A DNA stretch of 11,475 nt from JBDKJS01 sp039806065 (GCA_039806065.1 JBDKJS010000049.1:1-11475), one strand, 5' to 3'; positions 1 to 7,514 are shown, counted from the stretch's first letter. Program-made: numbers and translations. Notes: generated by a model not told the origin, from the sequence alone.

Positions 1-777
1 AATAATAATATTGGCATCATCGAAAACAATCATTTGATTAGGACATGGGGCGTGCAAACTGATATTACTGAGCGAAAAAAAACGGAACGAGAACTAATAG
101 AAACCAACAAGGAGTTAGATACGTTCTTTTACAAAGCTTCGCATGATTTAAAAGGACCGCTGGCAAGCATTATGGGAATAGTTAACCTTGCCCGACTTGA
201 ACAAGATACCAACGCTACTCAAAACTTTTTTGATATGATAGAAAGCAGTACTATCAGGTTGGATAATACGCTTGTAGATTTAATAGAACTAGCGCGTAGC
301 CGCAAAGGAGTGAGCAAACTCAGTGAAGTGAATGTATCACAGTTGGTCAACAATATCCTTAGTTCACTTTCGCATATCAAGGGCTATGAACAGTCTGAAA
401 TAAAAGTCAATATTGATCCACAATTAAACTTGATAACTGACAAGGTATTACTCACCTCTATACTTCAAAATTTAATTCACAATGCCATTAATTACTGCAA
501 ACGGATTGATCCGCTAATCAAAGTACAAGCCAAACAAGAAAACAAGAATGTTATATTTGAAGTAATAGATAATGGGCCAGGAATAGCATTACACATCAGA
601 GATAAAGTTTTTGAAATGTTTTATAGAGGCAATCCTGATAGCCCTGGAAGTGGACTTGGCTTATTTATTGTAAAAAATGCAGTAGAAAAACTTCAAGGAA
701 AAATTTCGTACGATACACAAGAAGGTAAGGGGACCAATTTTATTGTATCACTTCCTTTGCAATTAAATTTAGATTAA
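1..777 (+). CDS. PAS-linked sensor histidine kinase, C-terminal part (5' end outside window)
   Basis: The frame is open from base 1, so the gene begins upstream; an apparent TTG start at 34 is not the real one. The first ~25 residues end in a PAS/PAC tail (GVQTDITERKK). A dimerisation and phosphoacceptor domain follows, with the H-box YKASHDLKGPLAS (His at residue 48 counted from base 1). A HATPase_c domain comes next, with the N-box NLIHNAINYC (~157-166), the G1 box DNGPGI (~190-195), the F-box FEMFYRG and the G2 box GSGLGLFIV (~216-224). All catalytic boxes are intact, so this should autophosphorylate on His and pass phosphate to a response regulator that is not in view. No membrane segment is visible in this part, and the sensed signal is unknown. 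The stop lies 4 nt before mce, suggesting co-transcription, although no functional link is known. The family call is firm. Confidence 0.93.
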   Translation, partial: NNNIGIIENNHLIRTWGVQTDITERKKTERELIETNKELDTFFYKASHDLKGPLASIMGIVNLARLEQDTNATQNFFDMIESSTIRLDNTLVDLIELARSRKGVSKLSEVNVSQLVNNILSSLSHIKGYEQSEIKVNIDPQLNLITDKVLLTSILQNLIHNAINYCKRIDPLIKVQAKQENKNVIFEVIDNGPGIALHIRDKVFEMFYRGNPDSPGSGLGLFIVKNAVEKLQGKISYDTQEGKGTNFIVSLPLQLNLD

Positions 778-781
778 TAAA

Positions 782-1186
782 ATGATCTTAAAAATAGAAC
801 ACATAGGCATAGCAGTGGCTGATGCAAAACTAAGTCAACAATTATTTGACAAGCTTTTAGGAGTGGAAAGTTATAAAACCGAGGAAGTAGCATCAGAAAA
901 AGTAAATACCATATTTTATATGGTAGGAGCAACTAAAATGGAGTTAGTAGCAGCTACAGCTCCCGAAAGCGCCATTGCCAAATACTTGATTAAGCAACGA
1001 GAAGGGGTTCATCATATCGCTTTAGAAACAGATGATATCTATGCTGAGATGGAAAGATTAAAAAATGAAGGTTTTGAGTTATTGATGCCAGAACCCAAGC
1101 ATGGTGCCGATAACAAATTGATTTGTTTCCTTCATCCTAAATCTTGCAATGGTATTCTCATTGAACTAACACAAGAAATCAAATAG
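782..1186 (+). CDS. mce: Methylmalonyl-CoA epimerase
   Basis: A 134-residue protein of the VOC (glyoxalase/bleomycin resistance) superfamily, the usual length for this enzyme. It interconverts (2R)- and (2S)-methylmalonyl-CoA, linking propionyl-CoA carboxylation to the B12-dependent mutase and succinyl-CoA in the cytoplasm. Visible features are the opening EHIGIAVADA, MELVAAT (Glu54), GVHHIALETDDI (His77/His78) and GILIELTQE (Glu128). These sit where the family places its divalent-metal ligands and catalytic glutamates; the exact ligand assignment is by family analogy. The ATG at 782 lies 4 nt after the kinase stop, with no purine-rich ribosome site, as is common in this phylum. Its 3' end overlaps the convergent pdeM by 8 bp. 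Other VOC enzymes are possible, but the pattern fits the epimerase well. Confidence 0.92.
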   Translation: MILKIEHIGIAVADAKLSQQLFDKLLGVESYKTEEVASEKVNTIFYMVGATKMELVAATAPESAIAKYLIKQREGVHHIALETDDIYAEMERLKNEGFELLMPEPKHGADNKLICFLHPKSCNGILIELTQEIK

Positions 1187-1823
1187 CCTCATCAGGCAGT
1201 TTAAATAATTTATTTCCTGCTATACAATGCACCGCTGATTTTTTTGTAGGCTTAATAATTTTTCGACCTGTTAAATAACCAAATGCAGGCAACATCAATT
1301 GCTTTTGATGAATATAAAAACAATCAAGCGTAAGTTTATCTATGATGCCCTGCTTGATTATTACAGCTGGATGCACATGGCCAAAGATTAAGTAATCGGT
1401 TGATTGCATTGGCATGTGAGAAAAATTGAGCCCCCCCATTGCCCATAGCCCCTTGTGATATTCAATATTATTTATTTTATACAGGGCAGCAGGTATGGTA
1501 TCATGATTTCCTGCTACCAGATGAAAATTGAGTTGATCGTATTTTTTTTTCCAATTGATAAAATCGTCCCATTCTGTATTTCTACTTGCATGAAAAAGAT
1601 CTCCAACAATAATAATATGATCAAGATTAAAATGATTGATTAGAAAGTCGAGACTGTTCAAATCATTGTAAATAGCTTCAATTGGTAAATAAGAACCTTG
1701 CGATCTGAAATAAGCAGCTTTTCCAAGATGTACGTCAGATAGCACAAGTGCATTTTGTTTTGGCCAATAAATGGCTCGCTGTGGCAACAGTTGCAGATAT
1801 TCACTCCCAAATTTTATTTCCAT
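1179..1823 (-). CDS. pdeM: PdeM-type metallophosphoesterase (ligase-associated DNA damage response endonuclease)
   Basis: A calcineurin-like phosphoesterase with a full metal centre. From the chosen start: LSDVHLGKA (Asp30, His32), GDLFH (75-78), GNHD (105-108), SHM (His136) and GHVH (148-151). The N-terminal LLPQRAIYWPKQNALVLSDVHLGKAAYFR matches, piece by piece, the PdeM family linked to bacterial Lhr-type helicase and LigB-type ligase repair clusters; those partners are not in this window. I chose the ATG at 1823 (214 aa), 22 nt after the recO stop, because the protein then begins just before the conserved region. ATGs at 1835 and 1862 are also in frame, and the latter would overlap recO by 17 bp. 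It is very likely co-transcribed with recO. The gene carries a run of 9 A (1542-1550) and a run of 7 G (1431-1437) on its coding strand. Confidence 0.87.
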   Translation of the reverse strand: MEIKFGSEYLQLLPQRAIYWPKQNALVLSDVHLGKAAYFRSQGSYLPIEAIYNDLNSLDFLINHFNLDHIIIVGDLFHASRNTEWDDFINWKKKYDQLNFHLVAGNHDTIPAALYKINNIEYHKGLWAMGGLNFSHMPMQSTDYLIFGHVHPAVIIKQGIIDKLTLDCFYIHQKQLMLPAFGYLTGRKIIKPTKKSAVHCIAGNKLFKLPDEAI

Positions 1824-1845
1824 AATGTAAATCATAGCACTCTTT

Positions 1846-2571
1846 TCAATTCCATATTTCATCTAATACCTTTAAGGAATTAATGGTGCCAAAATGATGC
1901 CTATGCATTTGAAAAAAAAGTAATAGACTTTCCAGAAAATTTTTTTTTTCTGATTTGTTTAATAGCTGTGGGATGGGCATGCTTAGCGGATAGCGTGCGC
2001 ACAATTGTAAAATTACTGCTGCACTACCTTCTAAGTAAAGCGGATGTAGCGGAACCGATTCTTTAAACACCCCTTCTTGCAAATCGAAGTAAAAAAGATT
2101 ATCGGCAATTTCTCCGTGGGGAAAAAATCCTAAATAGCGTGTTAGTTGCACCATAAACTGTAGATGGAAACTACTGTTAATCGGTTCTTGCACTTCTAAT
2201 ATTCCAATGCTAGAAATCAAAAAGTCAAAAAGTTGAAGATCGGGCTCTTCTTCTTTTAATATTTTATGAAGCAACTCATGTAAAAATATTGCTATAGAAC
2301 TTTTTATTGGATGGGTGGTAATGCCATGTAAATGTTGCAATACTTGTATGTCGGCTATTCTTTTCAAGCCGGCCTTATTGCTATGATACACCACCATTTC
2401 TACCACTGCTAAAGGATGAAAGATAGATGCGGGAAACTTAGATCCTTTTTTTCTAACACCATTAACAAGGTAACTTTGCAAGCCAAGTTGGTCGGTAAAA
2501 ATTGCTGCTATGATACTGCTTTCGCGGTATGGAGTGGTTTGCAACACTATTCCTCTTACTTTTACTTGCAT
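1846..2571 (-). CDS. recO: DNA repair protein RecO
   Basis: A 241-residue RecO, which loads RecA onto SSB-coated single strands with RecR in RecFOR recombinational repair. The N-terminal ~80 residues form the OB fold with the typical opening RGIVLQTTPYRESS and the segment FHPLAVVEMVVYH. The rest is the helical RecO C-terminal domain, including LLHKILKEEEPDLQLFDFL and LTRYLGFFP. The four zinc-finger cysteines found in many RecO proteins are absent: the region after LGFFPHGEI reads NLFYFDLQEGVF, and the whole protein has one Cys. An in-frame GTG lies two codons upstream (2577), but the ATG at 2571 gives the better N-terminus. A promoter -7 element ends 5 nt before this ATG, implying a very short leader. 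A coding-strand run of 10 A (1940-1949) lies near the 3' end. Confidence 0.9.
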   Translation of the reverse strand: MQVKVRGIVLQTTPYRESSIIAAIFTDQLGLQSYLVNGVRKKGSKFPASIFHPLAVVEMVVYHSNKAGLKRIADIQVLQHLHGITTHPIKSSIAIFLHELLHKILKEEEPDLQLFDFLISSIGILEVQEPINSSFHLQFMVQLTRYLGFFPHGEIADNLFYFDLQEGVFKESVPLHPLYLEGSAAVILQLCARYPLSMPIPQLLNKSEKKNFLESLLLFFQMHRHHFGTINSLKVLDEIWN

Positions 2572-2576
2572 GAGCA

Positions 2577-2584
2577 CAAAGGTA
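2577..2584 (-). promoter_or_regulatory. Candidate -7 promoter element of recO-pdeM
   Basis: Read on the minus strand this is TACCTTTG, a perfect match to the Bacteroidota -7 consensus TAnnTTTG. It ends 5 nt before the recO ATG, so transcription would begin at or very near the start codon (a leaderless or near-leaderless mRNA). No good TTTG -33 element is seen at the usual 19-20 nt spacing; that place is taken by the terminator hairpin of the upstream gene. Confidence 0.5.
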
Positions 2585-2590
2585 AGTAAT

Positions 2591-2623
2591 AAAAAAAGCT
2601 GCTCACTTGCATGAGCAGCTTTT
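2591..2623 (-). terminator. Rho-independent terminator of the cytochrome-VCBS operon
   Basis: A perfect 12-bp stem, AAAAGCTGCTCA (2594-2605) against TGAGCAGCTTTT (2612-2623), encloses the 6-nt loop CTTGCA. On the minus strand it is followed by a run of seven T (2597 down to 2591). It starts 21 nt after the stop of the gene ending at 2645. The T-tract polarity is strong for minus transcription; plus-strand transcripts would see only four T, all inside the stem. Confidence 0.88.
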
Positions 2624-2644
2624 AAAAGAATACAATGCTAATAT

Positions 2645-5485
2645 TTATTGAATAACTACTATTTGTTTATCCTTAATATGTGTTCCTGCACTTTGTAAGG
2701 TGTAAATGCCCGGTGCAATATTCGAAACGTTTAACGTCTGCACACCAGCCAACACCGTTTGATTTAGGACTACTCTTCCAGTCTGATCAAACATTTTTAC
2801 CTGGATAGCTTCGCTAACCACCAGGTTTAATTGAGCTGAAGTGGGGTTAGGATATAGGCTCACTTGAGTGCCATCGGTTAGATTTAAAACAGATTGCGGT
2901 CCAACGAACACATTAACCGGAACAAGTGCCGAGGTGCAATAAGTTGTTGGTTGTTCAACTTTCCAATCATAGAAGTAATAGAAATAATTGGTGCCAAAAG
3001 AATTATCATTGATGCTAATCAAATTATTGATTACATAAGGATAAGGTAAGCCTCCATTATTGATGGTACGCTTAAGTCTGGGGCCATCCTGTGCCCATCC
3101 TATTATTTGTTGATTGATGGCAGCATCAGTGCCAATGGTATATACACCAGGGATAAGGAATAAGTTTAGATTAACCACTTGGGTATCCTGAGTAATGTCA
3201 ACTGATCTGGAAGCATAAAGCGCACCTTGATCATCGTAAATGTCAATCTTCCGGGTGCCATAGGTATCAGTATAAGTTTTTACAGTTTTGAGTGTACAAT
3301 TTGATAAAACTTCAAAAGTAGTAGTAGCATTGGTTGAACCGTTGCTACTATAGTTACTGGTACCGGTATGATTGGTTTCACCTGTTATGAACAAGCCGCC
3401 ACCAATAGTAGCAGCACTTTGAACATAATAAGTAGTATTGGCATTCAGCACGGGAGTATTAAAATTATTTCCAGTAGCAATGGGAGTACCACCGGTATTA
3501 GTGGCAAACCAACTAATATTGTTTCCAACCGCATTTAAACTAGCCGATCCAGGAGCTGGAATATTTACATCTGCTGCAGTAGGTGCTGTAGCGGTAACTA
3601 CATTTACCGTGATCGCATTGGAAGTCCATTGCTGGCAGGCACCATTTATGGTTAGGGTATAATTACCTGAGCTGGTGATCACCGTATTTTGGTTTACATC
3701 GCCATTGCTCCATTGATAGCTACTAAGTCCAGCTGGACCTAATAAGGTTACACTTCCGCCATCACAAAATTCAATTCCTGATGCTGCGGTAATACTAGGA
3801 GTTTCATCAGGATTAAGTGCAATTGAAACGGTTGGTGAAACACTTGTACAATTATTTCCACTTTGTGAAAGCACAAAATTAAATTCACCTGTGGTGCCTA
3901 TAACTACGCTTTGAGTTGTAGCGCCATTGCTCCATAAATAGTTGTAACCTGCGGGTGCTTGCAAGGTGGTGGTGGTGCCATTGCAAATAACCAATCCGCC
4001 CAAGGTGCTCATAATAGCTGCCGGAGCCACACAATCACTTTCGATCACTGTTAAAAACTGGTTGGTACTGATATTGGTTAGGGTTTGTTCAATTCCGCTA
4101 GGCCATTCTATTACAACAGAGTCAACCATTACATTAGTGCCCAGTCCAAAGTGAAGCATACTACTATTTACGGTGCCATAACTTTCACCACATTTTACTT
4201 CGCGCACTTGCTGGCCAAAAGCTCCATAAATTCTTACCTTAGCACCTATGGCTTGGTGATTGGAAACAGTGCCTTTCAATTGAACGGTTAAAAATTTATT
4301 TGTATTACCACCATTCATCCAAACCACATCATCTATATTGCTGGGATTGGTGTAGATTGTTGCATAGCTACCATAAATATCAACAAACCCATCATGATTT
4401 AAATCACCAATAGAGAAAGACTCCATATCATTGCCATCAAAAAGGTTATCCACTTTCGTAAAGGTCATGTTTCCATTGTTTCTATAAAATCTGTCATCGC
4501 TACCTGTAACAAATATGTCCATAAATCCATCGTTGTCAAAATCTTCAACCACACTTTGAATAGGTGTAATGTCATCAATATCAAAATTGGTTGCATTTGT
4601 TATATCAGTAAAATTACCAGCACCGTCATTCTCTAGAATTTGACTTTGGTAATCGTGATTGGTAATTACTACATCTTGATCGCCATCATTATCCAAGTCA
4701 CCAAATGCTGAGGTCCATGATTGCCATCCTATAGCTAGACCATGTGCTGCTGCATTTTCAGTAAATGTTCCATTTCCATTATTAACAAACATCACATTAA
4801 TTCTTCGACCATCGGTAGGCGAATTTACTCCTTGCCTGCATTTAGCAATGTACAAATCAAAATCGCCATCATTGTCAAAGTCGGTCCATACGGATCCATA
4901 ATTTCCACTATCATCAGTTCCGGTTACATCAAAATTGATGATGCTACTTTCTGTAAGTATGCCTGCACCATTATTAAGATAAACGTGGCTTTCAGCATTA
5001 TCATCGCACAGAAAAGCGTCCACCCAACCATCGTTATTGATATCAGCAAAGGTTGCATTTTGAAGAAAGAAGCCTGAGTTGGGAAGGGTTTGGAGGGACA
5101 TACCGGTGCCTGCATTATTGGTCATGAAAATTTGAATACTAGGACTTGATCCTCCTGCCAAAATATCCATATAACCATTGTGGTCAAGATCAGCGGCACA
5201 CATGGCCCATTGCGATCCACTTCCAAAATCGCCCATATATTGGGTGCGGAAGGTATTATTCGTTCTTTGTATTTCTATATAACAGTATCGACCTTGGTCC
5301 AGTCTTATGATATCATCCATTCCATCATTGTTCCAATCCACAATGGTAGTAGGGCATCCACTATTAAAATTAGTAGTGTTTAGTTTGTTGTTGGCATTCT
5401 TAAAAGCCAATTGCCCTTGAGCTGCGCTGCCAAGCATGAGCAAGCACAAGGTGTTGAAAGTGGTGAGTCGTAATAATTTTTTCAT
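2645..5485 (-). CDS. T9SS-secreted FG-GAP/VCBS propeller protein with ASPIC/UnbV and Ig-like domains
   Basis: A 946-residue secreted protein. A signal peptide covers ~1-25 (cleavage near AQG-QLAF). Seven Ca-binding DxDxDG-type motifs follow at ~50, 99, 148, 202, 263, 315 and 361 (for example DFDNDGDFD, DLDNDGDQD), spaced 46-61 residues, which suits a seven-bladed beta-propeller. An ASPIC/UnbV domain (~396-482) contains GAKVRIYGAFGQQVREV and VVIEWPSG. Three Ig-like segments follow, two with the shared core YLWSNG / YQWSNG (~516, ~590) and one CHU_C-like (~635-690). A beta-rich module (~698-848) ends in YFYYFYDWKV. A T9SS sorting domain (~870-946) has LYPNPTSAQLNLVV, MFDQTGRVV and IAPGIYTL. It should be exported by Sec and T9SS and kept on the surface or released. 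Its ligand is unknown. It lies 25 bp after the cytochrome gene, in the same operon. Confidence 0.93.
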   Translation of the reverse strand: MKKLLRLTTFNTLCLLMLGSAAQGQLAFKNANNKLNTTNFNSGCPTTIVDWNNDGMDDIIRLDQGRYCYIEIQRTNNTFRTQYMGDFGSGSQWAMCAADLDHNGYMDILAGGSSPSIQIFMTNNAGTGMSLQTLPNSGFFLQNATFADINNDGWVDAFLCDDNAESHVYLNNGAGILTESSIINFDVTGTDDSGNYGSVWTDFDNDGDFDLYIAKCRQGVNSPTDGRRINVMFVNNGNGTFTENAAAHGLAIGWQSWTSAFGDLDNDGDQDVVITNHDYQSQILENDGAGNFTDITNATNFDIDDITPIQSVVEDFDNDGFMDIFVTGSDDRFYRNNGNMTFTKVDNLFDGNDMESFSIGDLNHDGFVDIYGSYATIYTNPSNIDDVVWMNGGNTNKFLTVQLKGTVSNHQAIGAKVRIYGAFGQQVREVKCGESYGTVNSSMLHFGLGTNVMVDSVVIEWPSGIEQTLTNISTNQFLTVIESDCVAPAAIMSTLGGLVICNGTTTTLQAPAGYNYLWSNGATTQSVVIGTTGEFNFVLSQSGNNCTSVSPTVSIALNPDETPSITAASGIEFCDGGSVTLLGPAGLSSYQWSNGDVNQNTVITSSGNYTLTINGACQQWTSNAITVNVVTATAPTAADVNIPAPGSASLNAVGNNISWFATNTGGTPIATGNNFNTPVLNANTTYYVQSAATIGGGLFITGETNHTGTSNYSSNGSTNATTTFEVLSNCTLKTVKTYTDTYGTRKIDIYDDQGALYASRSVDITQDTQVVNLNLFLIPGVYTIGTDAAINQQIIGWAQDGPRLKRTINNGGLPYPYVINNLISINDNSFGTNYFYYFYDWKVEQPTTYCTSALVPVNVFVGPQSVLNLTDGTQVSLYPNPTSAQLNLVVSEAIQVKMFDQTGRVVLNQTVLAGVQTLNVSNIAPGIYTLQSAGTHIKDKQIVVIQ

Positions 5486-5510
5486 TTAAAATAAGAATAA
5501 AAGTTAGCAA

Positions 5511-7463
5511 TTATAGATGTAATATTTTTTTAGTGACGATTCCATTGCCTGTTTCAAACACAGCCAAATAAATTCCTTTAGCAGGCTTTAAGTAAATGAT
5601 GTTTGAATGGAGCAGTTCTGGTGTGTTGTAGTAGCCAATTAATTTGCCGGTAGGGTCATAAACTTTAATACTTTTCACTGGATCATTGGTTGAATAAGTT
5701 ACGTATTCACCATAAGTAGGATTGGCAAGCAACGTAATTGTTGGGCGTGTGTGAACATTTGAAATGGAAGTAGTATTGAGCACATTGTTTAAAGTATCCT
5801 GTGCAATGAGCACAGGGTTGCGGTCAGCGTTTTGAAACATGGTCAAAAAGCTATCTATTTCTGCTGAGGAAAAATCATCCATTTCTACCAACCAACCTGG
5901 AGGCACAGCTTGGTAATAAACACTAGCACTAATATTTATCGATCCTGTATAATTATTTAGAGGGATATGAAAATGTACAATATCTTTACCAGTACCTTCA
6001 ATAGCAGCATTGCGATTAAAATCCGGATCAGTGGCGGCATGGCCTGCAATCACGGTAGTATCATAAGTATAATGCGTGGTGGTGAATCCTGCCGGTGGTA
6101 TTCTGTTATCTTTAAGATGCGAAGCCGACCGTTCTAATACCGTAGTGCGATTGCCATTTACATCGCCCATCACCATTTCATAAATTTGTGCTTGAGCAGG
6201 GTTATTGATCACTTGATAATGCCTTTCATATTGGGTATCAATATTGGCCACTTCATAATTTTGGTCAAACAATCCTGATGCAAATAATGTATCGCCATTG
6301 GCTTTGGTAACAATGTATTGTAGTACTGCCCTTCGTGCCGGATAGCCACTCGGGAATTTATGCCCGGCCCTGTTGGTTAGTGTAACTGATAAAAAAGCCG
6401 AATCGGCTGTGATGCTATCCAGCGCATTAGCAACCGTCAATGTTTGGGTAGTTAAAAGTTGGTTAATAGCTGCAAGGGTAGAATCAAAATTGGCATCAGG
6501 CGCAGTTATGCCTAGTGAATTTTTATTTTGCTTTATTAAATTCACCATAAAACTATTGGCACCAGAAAAAGTATGGAGATTAAAAGGTGATCTCCCAGGC
6601 AAACCTATGTAACCAACCGCTATTTTAACCGGATCTTCTATCTCTGGCATATGGCAAGTTTGGCATGTGATGGCCTGCGCTGGATAAGAAGAATTTAACC
6701 ATTCATGGTAGGTGGCTTGCTCTACAAAAGTGCCACCGGTGTAATTACCGTTTAAATCAACTGTGTTGCTTATGAGTGTATGGCAAGGCGAACAAAATTT
6801 CCCTTCACTTACATGTGCGCTATAAGCCGGTTCCAAACCGGTGTACAGTTGCATGGGACCCTGCATAGGATTAAAGAAGGGGCCATAAACAAATCTATTG
6901 GTATCAAAAGGAATTAATCCATTGAACAGCGATCCTAAAGTGTTACTATCTTTTATAGCATGGCAGCTATGACAGTTTACACCTGTCATTCCCAATGAAT
7001 CAATTTTTACATGGTTCAATGTATAGGGACCTTGGCCTTTGTAAAAAGCGCTATAATGACCGGCAGGGGCATGGCATCCAGTACAAAAGTTTTGTAATTC
7101 ATCACCATGTCCTGGGTTTACTAATACCTCGTGAGACACCTTTGCTCTCCACAGAGGATCGTATCCACTCAAACCCATCATACTCGTTTCCCAATCATCA
7201 TAAAGATTTACATCCAACCCATTACCATCAACCATGGCTTGCCCCATAGGATCAAACCCATGACATCCCTTACAGTTAGATGGAGAAAGAAAATACTCCC
7301 CACTATCAAGCGGAATGGCCGAAAGTACCGATTGGTGTAGCCTTAGTAAATCTGCCTTAGAAAGTGGACCGTGACCGCCAGCCATATCCTTTTTTACAGG
7401 AAGCAGGGCCATGATCAATACGATAATTAAAAGCGAAAAAGTAACAAATAAATTTCGTTTCAA
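5511..7463 (-). CDS. Secreted five-haem cytochrome c with T9SS sorting domain
   Basis: A 650-residue protein with five CxxCH haem c sites: CKGCH (64-68), CTGCH (127-131), CHSCH (164-168), CSPCH (224-228) and CQTCH (267-271). It also has the motif AGHKFPSGYPARR (~366-378), seen in multihaem cytochromes of the c554 type, and extra histidines (111, 118, 217, 253, 297) that could be distal ligands. A signal segment covers ~1-22 (charged KRN, then a hydrophobic stretch). The middle (~300-560) has no named domain that I recognise. The C-terminus (~570-650) is a T9SS sorting domain (LLANPTYGEYV, VYDPTGKLIG, AKGIYLAVF). The start must be TTG at 7463: no in-frame ATG lies between it and the upstream stop, and the next ATG (codon 18) would destroy the signal sequence. 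Probable role: electron transfer at the cell surface; donor, acceptor and any enzymatic activity are unknown. Confidence 0.92.
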   Translation of the reverse strand: MKRNLFVTFSLLIIVLIMALLPVKKDMAGGHGPLSKADLLRLHQSVLSAIPLDSGEYFLSPSNCKGCHGFDPMGQAMVDGNGLDVNLYDDWETSMMGLSGYDPLWRAKVSHEVLVNPGHGDELQNFCTGCHAPAGHYSAFYKGQGPYTLNHVKIDSLGMTGVNCHSCHAIKDSNTLGSLFNGLIPFDTNRFVYGPFFNPMQGPMQLYTGLEPAYSAHVSEGKFCSPCHTLISNTVDLNGNYTGGTFVEQATYHEWLNSSYPAQAITCQTCHMPEIEDPVKIAVGYIGLPGRSPFNLHTFSGANSFMVNLIKQNKNSLGITAPDANFDSTLAAINQLLTTQTLTVANALDSITADSAFLSVTLTNRAGHKFPSGYPARRAVLQYIVTKANGDTLFASGLFDQNYEVANIDTQYERHYQVINNPAQAQIYEMVMGDVNGNRTTVLERSASHLKDNRIPPAGFTTTHYTYDTTVIAGHAATDPDFNRNAAIEGTGKDIVHFHIPLNNYTGSINISASVYYQAVPPGWLVEMDDFSSAEIDSFLTMFQNADRNPVLIAQDTLNNVLNTTSISNVHTRPTITLLANPTYGEYVTYSTNDPVKSIKVYDPTGKLIGYYNTPELLHSNIIYLKPAKGIYLAVFETGNGIVTKKILHL

Positions 7464-7506
7464 AATAGAAGGGTGTGAGTCAATAAATAAAGTTAAATTC
7501 CAAACC

Positions 7507-7514
7507 CAAATATA
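7507..7514 (-). promoter_or_regulatory. Possible -7 promoter element of the cytochrome-VCBS operon
   Basis: On the minus strand this reads TATATTTG, matching TAnnTTTG, 43 nt before the TTG start at 7463. No convincing -33 TTTG is found at 19-20 nt spacing, so support is limited to one element in the right place. Confidence 0.33.

Noticed and set aside
3690..3960. Near-repeat DNA at the two YxWSNG segments, considered as a mobile or CRISPR-like repeat
   Set aside because: The similarity follows the codons of two Ig-like repeats in the protein and has no regular unit or spacers.
4085..4291. Possible second gene opposite the UnbV domain
   Set aside because: A short shadow frame with no motif, inside a continuous 946-codon gene.
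4742..5077. A 111-codon plus-strand frame opposite the VCBS protein
   Set aside because: It is antisense to the repetitive Asn/Asp-rich propeller codons, which keep the other strand open; the repeated Ile/Ser/Thr composition is a shadow.
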